Below, one piece after another: positions 6,786 to 13,975 of a stretch of DNA of 20,312 bases. The stretch's first letter is position 1, and every line of letters starts with the position of its first letter. A program made the translations under genes and the position numbers. Under the pieces are notes generated by a model. It did no database searches. It saw only the letters and a list, made by a program, of their open reading frames with translations, and had not been told where the DNA came from. This stretch comes from a virus. The stretch covers positions 1 to 20,312 of the IMG/VR virus record IMGVR_UViG_3300025450_000157, one strand, 5' to 3'.

Positions 6786-9355
6786 TTAGTTTCCTTCTTT
6801 GGTTTTTTAACATTCACTGATTGTTTTTGAATGTTCAATTGATGTTCCTGCTGCATAGCTGTCTTAGCAACGTCCATCAGACCTTTACCTGTAGCCAACT
6901 TATGTTCTTTGTCTATCTGCATTTGGTCACGTAAGGCATCCGTCATCAACTTACCTGCAGCGATTCGATCTGCTGACTTGGTTTTTTGATTTTGAATTAC
7001 TGCATTAGCGGCCAACGTACCTGCTGCAATCCGGTTTTGTGCCTGAATGCGCTGCGCTTCAATCTCCAATTTCTTAAGCTGGATTTGGGCGTCGGTCTGA
7101 TCCTTTTGATTCTTACGCTGTTGCTCTTGAGCCTTGAGTTGCAGCTCTTGCATTTGCATTTGAATGATCGGGTCTTGTGCCTGTTGTTGAGCTTGTTGCT
7201 GTGCGGCCTGTTGTTTGTTTTGAGCCAGCAGACGTTGTGCAGCTTGAGCCAACATTGGGGACATACGAGCTTCTACTTCTGGTGACAAGTCCACATCTTC
7301 TTCCGCACCAAGTTCGTCTTCTTTCTGCGCAGGCATGTTGTAGCCTAGTTGCTTCTCGATCTCTTTGCGGTACTGGAACCCGATATGCTCGTTGATGTGC
7401 GCCATCATGGCGGCTTCTAACTGTTGAGCTTGTGGGTTGTTTTGTAGCAATTGCAGGATTTTTGGGTCTTGCATCGCTGCCATGTGAACTGCAATATGTG
7501 ACTCGTGATCTTGATAACTGAATGCCTTGACTGGCTTCATCATTAGGATGTTTTGGTTTTCAGTTACTGGATCAGCTGGCTTCTGGTCAATAGCCATAGG
7601 TATTAATTTTTCTACATTCTTAACACCCAAGACTTCAATCATCTGCCTATGCAGGAGTGGTAAATTATATAGTTGCGGAGCTTGCTGAGCCAACTGCAGT
7701 ACAGCTTGATACTGAACAATTTTTTGAGCCATCGTGCTAGCATTTGGATCGCTAACCGGCACAACGTCAATATCATCGTAGTCAGATTTCTTAGCTGATG
7801 CTTGGCCTTCAACTGGCTCATAGTCATACTCTTCTGGTGTGTAGTCGGCAATAATGACTTTAAGCAAACGGAACTCTTGGCGCATTGAGTAGTGCAAACG
7901 TGCTTGAATTGCGCTCATCACCTTCAAAGTTCGCTCAAGTATCGCTAACGTCGTACCCACTGGAGCGTTGCCGCCCATGTCAGAAACTTGTAAGTCACCA
8001 GCAGAAATGAAACTACGACCTTCTTGCACGATCTGATTAAATAACTGGAACAACGTCTGGCTTGGCTCTTTGTATGGGAGCAACATCACGTTGTCTTTGA
8101 TCGTACCGCTTGGGACATCTACGTCTCTAAACTCTCCCGGGCTAATGGGGGTATCATCGCCTTTGACACGCAATCCACGCGACTTAAGTCCACCGGGAAG
8201 GTTTGATAATGTGCCTGCATCCACCAACTGCCGAACAATGGACGTAGCACTACGAGCGTAACCGCCGATAAGATGAATAAGACCGTAACCATAAAAGCCA
8301 AACCCCGGGACATACTGGTAATGAACAAAGTGAACACGTTTAGTCTTGAGTGGATCATCCTCGTACCAGTTACGTCTAATAGCTAATACTCGGCCTGAAC
8401 TCTTCTCAATAGTAATAATGTAAGGTAGCGCAACGCCTGTCGGTTCATCATCCTTATCCATATCTTCGTAACCGGGAAGATCATAGTCTACGTGCATCTC
8501 TAGTATACGGAACCGATTATCATTTATCGCTGTGAAGCCCTGCTCTTCTGCCTTGCGTTTTTCAATATCGTCAAGGACTGCATAAGGTTCACCTAAGTCA
8601 ATATCTCTATAGAACCCAGCAACTTGTAGCTTCTTTACCTCGTTCTTTGTCTTGCGCATTACGTGAGTCATACGCTCCGCAGTATCCAGATTACTTGCAC
8701 CATAGGGCACAACAAAATCTTCTGCGGGAACAAACATCGCTACTTGTCTGTCTAAGCTGGGATCAAAATAAACTTTCTTAAACGCCGAGCCTGCCAGTGG
8801 TAAATTCCACAATAGCTTCTCATGCTCTGGGCGATACTCGGTCATTTGCTCGGTCAGCTTGTAGTTCATATCGTCGCTGACACGTATAGAGGCTTCTCGT
8901 TTTTCTGTGGTTTCTTTACCAATAATCTGGGTTTTTACAGGACCCATTGCAGGAAAGGTTTCCATGATTGCTTCGGATTGAAACCTGACAACCGCCTCTG
9001 CCAACATAGGATGGTAAACACCACAAGCGCCAGCCCAAGGCTCGGTAGTTTCTTCATACTTTAGCCCTAGTAATTTAAGACCCTCGACATAGGTATCCGC
9101 CCAATCTTTACGTGCTGACTGATCGGCTTCAAACAAACCTACCAATTCACTACCAATAGTCATTAATTCTGATTCGGACAGGTCTTCGGCTAAATTTCGA
9201 CTAAAGTCTTCATCGCCCTCTTTCTCAATATCAATCTCCATATCCCCCGCTTTAATATGTACTGCTTCGGGATCAACGACTTCGATCTCAATTGGCTCTG
9301 CTTGTGTCGCAGCTATTCCCTGTGGGGCCTGATATAATCCTTTGTTGATTGCCAT
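6782..9355 (-). CDS. Portal protein (P22-like) with Gln-rich coiled-coil tail
   Basis: This is an 857-residue protein directly after the large terminase. The portal would be a dodecameric ring at one capsid vertex, the DNA entry channel and terminase dock. Supporting segments are a GLKLLGLKYEETTEPWAGAC region near residue 95, FRILEMHVDYDLPGYEDM near 280, and HYQYVPGFGFYGYGLIHLIG followed by QLVDAGTLSNLPGGLKSRG near 340-395, a typical portal core. Residues about 690-857 are an unusual Gln/Ala/Lys-rich helix (QQAAQQQAQQQAQ, then LKAQEQQRKNQKDQ), likely a long coiled coil comparable to the C-terminal barrel of P22-type portals. P22 portal has about 725 residues, so this one is long. The gene starts 8 bases after the terminase stop. 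Confidence 0.88.
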   Translation of the reverse strand: MAINKGLYQAPQGIAATQAEPIEIEVVDPEAVHIKAGDMEIDIEKEGDEDFSRNLAEDLSESELMTIGSELVGLFEADQSARKDWADTYVEGLKLLGLKYEETTEPWAGACGVYHPMLAEAVVRFQSEAIMETFPAMGPVKTQIIGKETTEKREASIRVSDDMNYKLTEQMTEYRPEHEKLLWNLPLAGSAFKKVYFDPSLDRQVAMFVPAEDFVVPYGASNLDTAERMTHVMRKTKNEVKKLQVAGFYRDIDLGEPYAVLDDIEKRKAEEQGFTAINDNRFRILEMHVDYDLPGYEDMDKDDEPTGVALPYIITIEKSSGRVLAIRRNWYEDDPLKTKRVHFVHYQYVPGFGFYGYGLIHLIGGYARSATSIVRQLVDAGTLSNLPGGLKSRGLRVKGDDTPISPGEFRDVDVPSGTIKDNVMLLPYKEPSQTLFQLFNQIVQEGRSFISAGDLQVSDMGGNAPVGTTLAILERTLKVMSAIQARLHYSMRQEFRLLKVIIADYTPEEYDYEPVEGQASAKKSDYDDIDVVPVSDPNASTMAQKIVQYQAVLQLAQQAPQLYNLPLLHRQMIEVLGVKNVEKLIPMAIDQKPADPVTENQNILMMKPVKAFSYQDHESHIAVHMAAMQDPKILQLLQNNPQAQQLEAAMMAHINEHIGFQYRKEIEKQLGYNMPAQKEDELGAEEDVDLSPEVEARMSPMLAQAAQRLLAQNKQQAAQQQAQQQAQDPIIQMQMQELQLKAQEQQRKNQKDQTDAQIQLKKLEIEAQRIQAQNRIAAGTLAANAVIQNQKTKSADRIAAGKLMTDALRDQMQIDKEHKLATGKGLMDVAKTAMQQEHQLNIQKQSVNVKKPKKETK

Positions 9356-9363
9356 AATCTGTC

Positions 9364-10896
9364 CTATACGTTATAAAACCCAGCGTTGCGTTTTGATTTA
9401 AAATACCGAATCTCTTCGGGTTCGTCAGACTGCAGACGAATAAACCCGCCTCTACGGAAACGCATTAACGCTTGGGTCATGGAGTCAACTAAGTCATCAT
9501 GCTCGCCTGAAGGGAATGAGGCCACCTCTTCTACAAGCTCTTCTGCCCAATGTGTATTGGGAACCCACACGAATCCACTTGCAAACATATCCGCAACGGA
9601 GTTTAATCGGGCAATTTTATCATTGCCTTTACTGGGAGTATAATCCTGCACCGGTATTCCCATCGCTCTAAGTTCAAACAATAGCGGCGCACCCGAAGCT
9701 TTCGCTTCAACAATAAGTGCATCTGGCTCCCATTGTTGGTACTGCTCCATCGCTTTTTGCTTCAGTTCCGGAAACTCCATACGCTTTTTAAACGCATTTA
9801 ATAAGATAATATTGGCTTGCGCCACGCCCCTATCGTCATCATGGTAGAAAACACCCCACGTTGTGCATGCTGAATAGTCACTTCGCTGTGTTTTTAGGAA
9901 CGCCGTATCCCAAGATTGGATGATAAAGTCACAATAAGGGGGTCCATCCCCCTCCCAAATGTTCCACCACTCACGTTTTACGATAGCATTTACGTCAGAA
10001 GTTGGCTGTTGCTGGTACTGAGCCTGCCATTTACCTATAGGAAGTTCATGTCTTAGCGCTTCTAACTGTTCTAATGGCCAAAATTCAGGCCAAAGTGGGT
10101 TGCCACTCGGTAAAATTGCAGGAAATTCGATTACTTTCCACTCTTCTCCATTTCTTTCCAGCGAAGATTTGAGAACTTGCCCTGTTAAATCACGTTTTGA
10201 CCAGCGAGTCATCACTATAACGATAGCCCCGCCCGGCTGTAGACGCTGACGAGGGCCTGATGTGTACCACTCGTAGGTTTTATCGTAGACTTCTGGGTTA
10301 TTTTCAGCTATGGTTGCTTCTTGTTCTGAGTGCGGGTCGTCAATAATGAGGATATCTGCGCCCTTACCCGTAACAGCACCGCCCACACCGATAGCAAAGT
10401 AGTCTCCACCAGCGTTAGTCGCCCACCGGCCAGCAGCTTTAGAGTCCGCTTGTAGTCCAACTCCCGGAAATATTGACTTATACACTTCCGAATCGACCAA
10501 GTTTCTAACTTTCCTACCAAAACCAACAGCCAATTCAGCGGTGTGAGACGTTTGAATAACTTTTTTACCCGGGAACTTACCCAAGAACCAAGCTGGAAGA
10601 AGATAAGACGCAAACTCAGACTTAGTATGACGAGGAGGCATATTAATAATAAGGCGCTTACAGGTGCCATTGGCCACCTCCTCAAATGCTGCAGCCATTC
10701 TCGCATGGTGTCTACCCGCTATGAACGACGGCCAGACCTTCTCAACGAATGCCAAGAACCTCTTTTGCGATAACTCTTTAGACTTAAGCTCTTCTAGCTT
10801 ATCTAGCTCAACCAGTAACTGCCTTTGCTCGGCTGCTGACAATTTACTCAATATGCTGGGTATTTTGTCGAGGTCTATGTTCTGGTCAATCTGCAT
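9364..10896 (-). CDS. terL: Large terminase subunit (ATPase/nuclease)
   Basis: This is a 510-residue DNA-packaging motor. The ATPase domain has a variant Walker A (PPRHTKSE, residues 87-94), Walker B (ILIIDD, 182-187) and the coupling motif TRW (230-232). The nuclease domain of RNase H fold has acidic residues at SWD330, IVE397 and EHDD468, which would bind the metals that cut concatemeric DNA. Length and domain order are normal for the family. I chose the ATG at 10894-10896 because GAGGAAG lies 6-8 bases upstream. An ATG at 10917 would add 7 residues but has no ribosome site and a longer overlap. The gene overlaps the small-subunit-like gene by 11 bases, consistent with coupling. Confidence 0.93.
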   Translation of the reverse strand: MQIDQNIDLDKIPSILSKLSAAEQRQLLVELDKLEELKSKELSQKRFLAFVEKVWPSFIAGRHHARMAAAFEEVANGTCKRLIINMPPRHTKSEFASYLLPAWFLGKFPGKKVIQTSHTAELAVGFGRKVRNLVDSEVYKSIFPGVGLQADSKAAGRWATNAGGDYFAIGVGGAVTGKGADILIIDDPHSEQEATIAENNPEVYDKTYEWYTSGPRQRLQPGGAIVIVMTRWSKRDLTGQVLKSSLERNGEEWKVIEFPAILPSGNPLWPEFWPLEQLEALRHELPIGKWQAQYQQQPTSDVNAIVKREWWNIWEGDGPPYCDFIIQSWDTAFLKTQRSDYSACTTWGVFYHDDDRGVAQANIILLNAFKKRMEFPELKQKAMEQYQQWEPDALIVEAKASGAPLLFELRAMGIPVQDYTPSKGNDKIARLNSVADMFASGFVWVPNTHWAEELVEEVASFPSGEHDDLVDSMTQALMRFRRGGFIRLQSDEPEEIRYFKSKRNAGFYNV

Positions 10897-11476
10897 CGGG
10901 TTCTTCCTCGATGTCATCTGGTTGCAGCTCGATGCGCAACTCTTCTTCTAGCGTGTCACTTATGGGGGTAACGTCGATCACATCTGCATTGAGCAATCTT
11001 TTAACCCGCTCTTTGATTGCATTTTCTAGATCGGACGACGATTTGTAGTTGACTGTAACTTCGCTTCGCTCGGTGAATAGTCCGATGTCGCTGTGCTTAC
11101 CAAGCAGCTCGAGTGCTTTGAGTTCGTACTTAGGATCACCACAATTGGCAATCTCCATAAGTTTCGCAGTAACCGCTGAACGAGTCTCATGCACATCCAT
11201 TGCCAACTGATTGGCGTACTGTTTGAGGAATTCTTTTGCCGCATACGCAGCGGTGGGTTGTTGCAAGGCTGATGCTTTCTGGTTACTAATAGCGGATGTC
11301 ACTAATTTCTTAGTCTGCTCCAGTTCTTCCGGAGTAGCTTCTATCGTCATGCCTAATTCTTCAAGCATGTCCACTGTGTTAGCTGTTACCGCAAGTTCGT
11401 CTTGAAAAGTCTTAGGCTTCTCGTCATCCGTGTTGTACGGAACCTTCGGCCCTTTGGATGGCTCAATAGTAATCAT
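10886..11476 (-). CDS. terS: Probable small terminase subunit
   Basis: This is a 196-residue acidic protein immediately before and overlapping the large terminase gene, the standard place for the DNA-recognition subunit. Residues about 75-130 are helical (FLKQYANQLAMDVHETRSAV, then AKLMEIANCGDPKYELKALE). The next segment, LLGKHSDIGLFTERSEVTVN, is of a type I recall in small terminase proteins (linker and oligomerisation region). The C-terminus is highly acidic (EELRIELQPDDIEEEPDAD). No canonical helix-turn-helix is obvious at the N-terminus, which is disordered-looking. There is no Shine-Dalgarno sequence before the ATG, and the possible promoter leaves a leader of only about 18 bases. Confidence 0.7.
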   Translation of the reverse strand: MITIEPSKGPKVPYNTDDEKPKTFQDELAVTANTVDMLEELGMTIEATPEELEQTKKLVTSAISNQKASALQQPTAAYAAKEFLKQYANQLAMDVHETRSAVTAKLMEIANCGDPKYELKALELLGKHSDIGLFTERSEVTVNYKSSSDLENAIKERVKRLLNADVIDVTPISDTLEEELRIELQPDDIEEEPDAD

Positions 11477-11500
11477 GTGTTGTATTTTTGCAACCGCTAA

Positions 11501-11529
11501 AGTATTTAGTAGTACGGTGATAAGTGCAA
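11501..11529 (-). promoter_or_regulatory. Possible promoter for the terminase genes
   Basis: On the minus strand TTGCAC (11524-11529) and AATACT (11501-11506) are 17 bases apart, just upstream of the small terminase gene. TACTTGCAC is shared with the promoter candidate at 2982-3009. The -10 matches the consensus at four of six positions and the -35 is poor, so this is a tentative site. Confidence 0.3.
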
Positions 11530-11536
11530 GTATATA

Positions 11537-11914
11537 TTATTTTTTACGCTTTGCAACTTTTGCTCGCTTTATTGCTTCATGCTCATCGTAGTGATGTATG
11601 CGGTGGCAGTTAGCACAAAGCACTTGACACTTCTTAATTTCTTTCTTTGCAGCGCTTATGTTCCAGTTACGTAGAAGCTCATGTACTTTTCTGTTAGACT
11701 TATCTCTAACGATGTGATGGAAGTCCAACGTAGCGGGGTGATTTTGTCCGCATTTTTCGCAAGCCAGTGTAGCCTTGAATTCCTGCCACTGCTCTCGCGC
11801 CTTTTTCTTAGCTGCCGTCGTAGCGGCGAGTACCTTCTCTTTATTAGCTAAGTAGTAGTTCCTTGAATATTCTTTATGTTTACGCTTACGTTCTTCCGGG
11901 TCTTTAATGGGCAT
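11537..11914 (-). CDS. HNH endonuclease
   Basis: This is a 125-residue protein with a basic helical N-terminus (residues 1-50, rich in Lys and Arg) and an HNH zinc module. C52-x2-C55 and C100-x2-C103 form the likely structural zinc site. LDFHH (66-67) carries the first catalytic histidine and CANCHRIHH (H104, H107/H108) the last part. It ends in a KRAKVAKRKK basic tail. HNH proteins coded beside terminase genes (HK97 gp74 is the known example) assist specific DNA cleavage during packaging, which is a reasonable role here. It could instead be a free-standing homing-type endonuclease, since such genes also occur near terminases. It overlaps the upstream gene by 11 bases. Confidence 0.88.
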   Translation of the reverse strand: MPIKDPEERKRKHKEYSRNYYLANKEKVLAATTAAKKKAREQWQEFKATLACEKCGQNHPATLDFHHIVRDKSNRKVHELLRNWNISAAKKEIKKCQVLCANCHRIHHYDEHEAIKRAKVAKRKK

Positions 11915-12569
11915 TAAAGCATCTCTCTAAGAATAACTTCTTAAACTTAGGCGGCAACTTCGTATAGTCATTGTTGAAGTCGGTTGGCATCCTAGTCCAT
12001 ACATCCGCTAGATAAAACGGTGACTTTCCTTTCGGGTACCAAGCACGGGTATGAGCCATCACGAGGTAGAAGTATACATAAGCGTTTGCCTTTTGTACGT
12101 ATTCTTTACTATTAATTGGTAGATAGAACTCATTGATCTTAGCAGCAGACCTGATCTCGCAGTCTAGTTCTAGTGCAGCGCATGCGGTGACTACCTCTTT
12201 AATCTTAGCTTTGGGCAGCTCTATCTCTTTAGTTAGCCATTGATGCAGCAAGTCAAGTGGGGCATAAGCCTCGTCCTTCCATATAATTTGCTGATCCCAT
12301 ATTGGCACTTTCTGTATGAATTGATCTCTATGGCAGCTCTCATGTACAAGTATAGGTAGCCATTTGCCGGAATCCATGTAACAGGCCACAACTAATTCCG
12401 GCAGGGAATCGCAGAAGTAACCAGAGCATCTCACCCCATCTACTCTTACAGCTTGCTTACGTAGCAGCTTGACCCCTATGTCATGTGCATTGCTTGTGGC
12501 TATTTCGAAATTGACCCATGTCTGCATGTCCTTTGGTAGCCCTTTGATATCAATTTCAATCTGGTTCAT
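11904..12569 (-). CDS. Putative HExxH zinc metallopeptidase
   Basis: This is a 221-residue protein, the first gene of the minus-strand block. LPILVHESCHRDQFIQ contains HExxH at H76-E77-S-C-H80. About 54 residues later AALELDCEIRSAAKI (E134, D136, E138) offers acidic residues like the third zinc ligand of gluzincins. The N-terminal 70 residues include a short Cys-containing segment (VRCSGYFCD). The C-terminal part is aromatic-rich (KANAYVYFYLVMAHTRAWYP). No secretion signal is seen, so it would act in the cytoplasm or within the particle. The metallopeptidase fold is inferred from motif spacing; substrate and role are unknown. The start is set by GGAGG 5 bases upstream and by a TATAAT box about 30 bases from the ATG. 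Confidence 0.7.
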   Translation of the reverse strand: MNQIEIDIKGLPKDMQTWVNFEIATSNAHDIGVKLLRKQAVRVDGVRCSGYFCDSLPELVVACYMDSGKWLPILVHESCHRDQFIQKVPIWDQQIIWKDEAYAPLDLLHQWLTKEIELPKAKIKEVVTACAALELDCEIRSAAKINEFYLPINSKEYVQKANAYVYFYLVMAHTRAWYPKGKSPFYLADVWTRMPTDFNNDYTKLPPKFKKLFLERCFNAH

Positions 12570-12598
12570 TGCATCCTCCGGTTAGCTAGGTCTAACTA

Positions 12599-12604
12599 AT
12601 TATA
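12599..12604 (-). promoter_or_regulatory. -10 box of a possible late promoter
   Basis: A perfect TATAAT on the minus strand lies about 30 bases before the start of the HExxH gene, with GGAGG between. No TTGACA-like -35 is present; the -35 area is the C-rich complement of the poly-G tract. A promoter needing an activator would look like this, but that is inference. Confidence 0.4.
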
Positions 12605-12607
12605 TAT

Positions 12608-12765
12608 GGGGGAGGGGGGTGTGGGAGGTAATAAATATGTATGGGGGGTATGGCTAAGGTTCATTTAGTACAAGGGGGGTATTTTTGTAGCGTGATATTG
12701 GTTGTGCAGATTATAGAGTAAGCCAGAACTACGGGACTCCTAAGTAAAATTTTGGGGGCGGGGGG
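12608..12765 (+). repeat. Cluster of poly-G tracts
   Basis: The plus strand carries six runs of five or six Gs within 158 bases: 12608-12612, 12614-12619, 12643-12648, 12674-12679, 12754-12758 and 12760-12765. A GGG at 12623-12625 lies between them. The surrounding sequence is AT-rich. The first block has enough closely spaced runs for a G-quadruplex, though one loop would be long. A regulatory or replication role is possible; assembly error in homopolymers should also be considered. Confidence 0.7.
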
Positions 12766-12766
12766 T

Positions 12767-12788
12767 TAAAAATAACAAATGTTATTTA
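12767..12788. repeat. Palindromic operator-like repeat, copy A
   Basis: The core AAATAACAAATGTTATTT (12770-12787) has two 8-bp arms around a 2-base spacer. The 22 bases at this site are identical to copy B at 13461-13482, on the other side of the 183-residue gene. The spacer is too short for a good RNA hairpin, so a dimeric DNA-binding protein is the likelier ligand. Confidence 0.75.
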
Positions 12789-12911
12789 TTATAAAGTTTA
12801 CGTAAAACCTGATTTTCTCGATTAACTTAGGCATACTAGACTCATGGCAAGCGATAAAGCAAACCATAATTTAACATTACATTACTTAACCTTACTTAAC
12901 GGAGTTATACC

Positions 12912-13463
12912 ATGCAAACCTTAAATAACATTGTTACCGATACTGAAGTTATTGTTTCTAACGCAATGGCTATGCTTAACGAAAAGCAAGCGGAGCTTGC
13001 GAAAGCTCGTACTCAACTAGTTAACAAAGCCAAAGGTACAGGCGAGGTTATCAATACGTATGCCCGTATCCTTTGCGAACTTTACGATATTTACGGTACT
13101 GATAACAAACTAGCTTTCAAATGGTACGAGCGCAAGGGCAAACTGAAACAACCAATTAACGAGGAGCGAGACTTATTCGTAAAGGACATGAGCAATGCGG
13201 GATTTGATAAACCCACGATAACAACATATTGGCAACGTGTTAAGGTCGCATCAGGTTATATTACCCCAAACAATAGGGTATCAGGCGGCGAGGTCAATAT
13301 CGACGATGTTACTAAAAAGGAGTTAAATACCATTATCAATCGTATCTACAAATCAGAGGAGGATAACTTGACTACTAACAACAAGGCATTGGATGCAATG
13401 CACCTACTTGTGCAAGCTTTCGAGGCATTAGGCGGCGATGTTACCAAACTCGGCACTAAGTAA
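12912..13463 (+). CDS. Unknown 183-residue protein; candidate phage regulator
   Basis: This is a 183-residue soluble protein with GGAG 8 bases before its ATG. Residues 1-45 are helical (DTEVIVSNAMAMLNEKQAEL). A charged middle follows (FKWYERKGKLKQPINEERDL). The segment FDKPTITTYWQRVKVASGYI, about residues 97-116, has the pattern of a helix-turn-helix with a basic second helix, although no family is recognised. The gene stands alone. It is bracketed by identical palindrome-bearing 22-bp repeats, and the downstream copy lies between its stop codon and a strong terminator. A self-regulating DNA-binding protein that binds the TAACA-NN-TGTTA palindromes is an attractive inference. A replication-initiation or single-strand-binding role cannot be excluded. 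Confidence 0.75.
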   Translation: MQTLNNIVTDTEVIVSNAMAMLNEKQAELAKARTQLVNKAKGTGEVINTYARILCELYDIYGTDNKLAFKWYERKGKLKQPINEERDLFVKDMSNAGFDKPTITTYWQRVKVASGYITPNNRVSGGEVNIDDVTKKELNTIINRIYKSEEDNLTTNNKALDAMHLLVQAFEALGGDVTKLGTK

Positions 13464-13482
13464 AAATAACAAATGTTATTTA
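13461..13482. repeat. Palindromic operator-like repeat, copy B
   Basis: This site is identical over 22 bases to copy A. Its palindromic core is 13464-13481. It overlaps the TAA stop codon of the 183-residue gene and abuts the terminator stem. Confidence 0.75.
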
Positions 13483-13505
13483 ATCCCGCTTCGGCGGGAT
13501 TTTTT
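13482..13505 (+). terminator. Strong rho-independent terminator with TTCG loop
   Basis: An 8-bp stem AATCCCGC/GCGGGATT closes a TTCG tetraloop and is followed by a T5 tract. It begins 19 bases after the stop of the 183-residue gene. The UUCG loop makes this hairpin especially stable. Confidence 0.92.
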
Positions 13506-13517
13506 ATGTCTACTAAT

Positions 13518-13532
13518 TGAGAATCGTTCTCA
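13518..13532. promoter_or_regulatory. Fur-box-like palindrome
   Basis: TGAGAATCGTTCTCA is a perfect palindrome with 6-bp arms and a 3-base centre. It matches the 7-1-7 Fur consensus TGATAATnATTATCA at 11 of 14 defined positions. No promoter is visible directly beside it, so function is uncertain. Confidence 0.35.
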
Positions 13533-13554
13533 TTCTTATTATGATAGTTTCCAA

Positions 13555-13578
13555 GAGCGAAAGCGAAAGCGCAAGCGA
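13555..13578 (+). repeat. Tandem hexamer repeat (AAGCGA x4)
   Basis: Four consecutive hexamers read GAGCGA, AAGCGA, AAGCGC, AAGCGA. It is a short purine-rich tandem array in non-coding DNA; no role is evident. Confidence 0.6.
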
Positions 13579-13610
13579 GAAGTTTGTTAACAATATACGG
13601 GTAAACCCTG

Positions 13611-13750
13611 CTAATGTTACGATGTTATTTAGTGTAAAGTACAATGTTATGATAACAATGTAATAAAATCAAGGACTTAGCCTAATGTTACAATGTTATG
13701 TGAAAAAACCTATATGTTCCGGATTTTCAGATCAAAAGAGATAACAATGT
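13611..13750. repeat. Cluster of ATGTTA/TAACAT repeats with an 18-bp direct repeat
   Basis: CTAATGTTACGATGTTAT at 13611-13628 recurs with one change (A for G) at 13682-13699. Between and after them lie ACAATGTTAT (13641-13650) and inverted copies ATAACAATGT at 13652-13661 and 13741-13750. These units resemble half-sites of the AAATAACA-NN-TGTTATTT palindrome. They could be low-affinity binding sites or iterons. Confidence 0.6.
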
Positions 13751-13936
13751 TGTGTAAGCAAAAGTACTTTCACTTTGCTTCATATATATATTTTTAAATA
13801 ACAATAATTTATAATAGTTAACACATCTCGCAAACCTACTATTCATGCGGGTTTAGGATTGTTACGTAGTTTTCCGATTTCCATAACTTTTAACATAACA
13901 AAGCACCTCATTCCTGAACATTACATTTAGCTATTA

Positions 13937-13950
13937 TTTTATGCTATACT
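13937..13950 (+). promoter_or_regulatory. Extended -10 promoter
   Basis: TTTTATGCTATACT ends in TATACT (13945-13950) preceded by TGC, an extended -10. The same TTTTATGnTATA core occurs in the two strong promoters at 14315 and 16338. No good -35 is present. It lies 25 bases before the next start codon. Confidence 0.6.
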
Positions 13951-13975
13951 ATTATTTTATTCATTAGGACTAATC

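Larger units (their letters stand above)
12570..12911. other. Divergent intergenic control region
   Basis: This 342-base gap separates the minus-strand late block from the plus-strand block. It holds, from left to right, the ribosome site and TATAAT of the minus block, a series of poly-G runs, one copy of the repeated palindrome, an AT-rich stretch, and the leader of the 183-residue gene. That leader ends in a tandem TTACTTAAC repeat and GGAG before the ATG at 12912. A weak plus-strand promoter candidate (CTGATT, 17 bases, CATACT, about 12811-12839) was noted. A 26-codon frame from 12844 lacks a ribosome site and is not called. Confidence 0.7.
13506..13975. other. AT-rich non-coding gap; possible origin or control region
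   Basis: No convincing gene is seen between the terminator and the start at 13976. The gap contains the Fur-box-like palindrome, the AAGCGA tandem repeat, a cluster of TGTTA/TAACA repeats (13583-13806) and a very AT-rich stretch (13780-13820). A promoter -10 lies near the right end. Repeats next to an AT-rich stretch are typical of replication origins, but there is no direct proof. Confidence 0.5.

Noticed and set aside
12844-12924. 26-codon plus-strand frame overlapping the start of the 183-residue gene
   Set aside because: No Shine-Dalgarno sequence, and it covers the ribosome site of the real gene; a leader peptide is possible but unsupported.
12767-13482. Insertion sequence bounded by the 22-bp repeats
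   Set aside because: The repeats are direct copies of a palindrome also found elsewhere, and no transposase or integrase motif is in the enclosed gene.
13583-13806. CRISPR array
   Set aside because: Repeats are short, irregularly spaced and in both orientations, and no cas gene is present.
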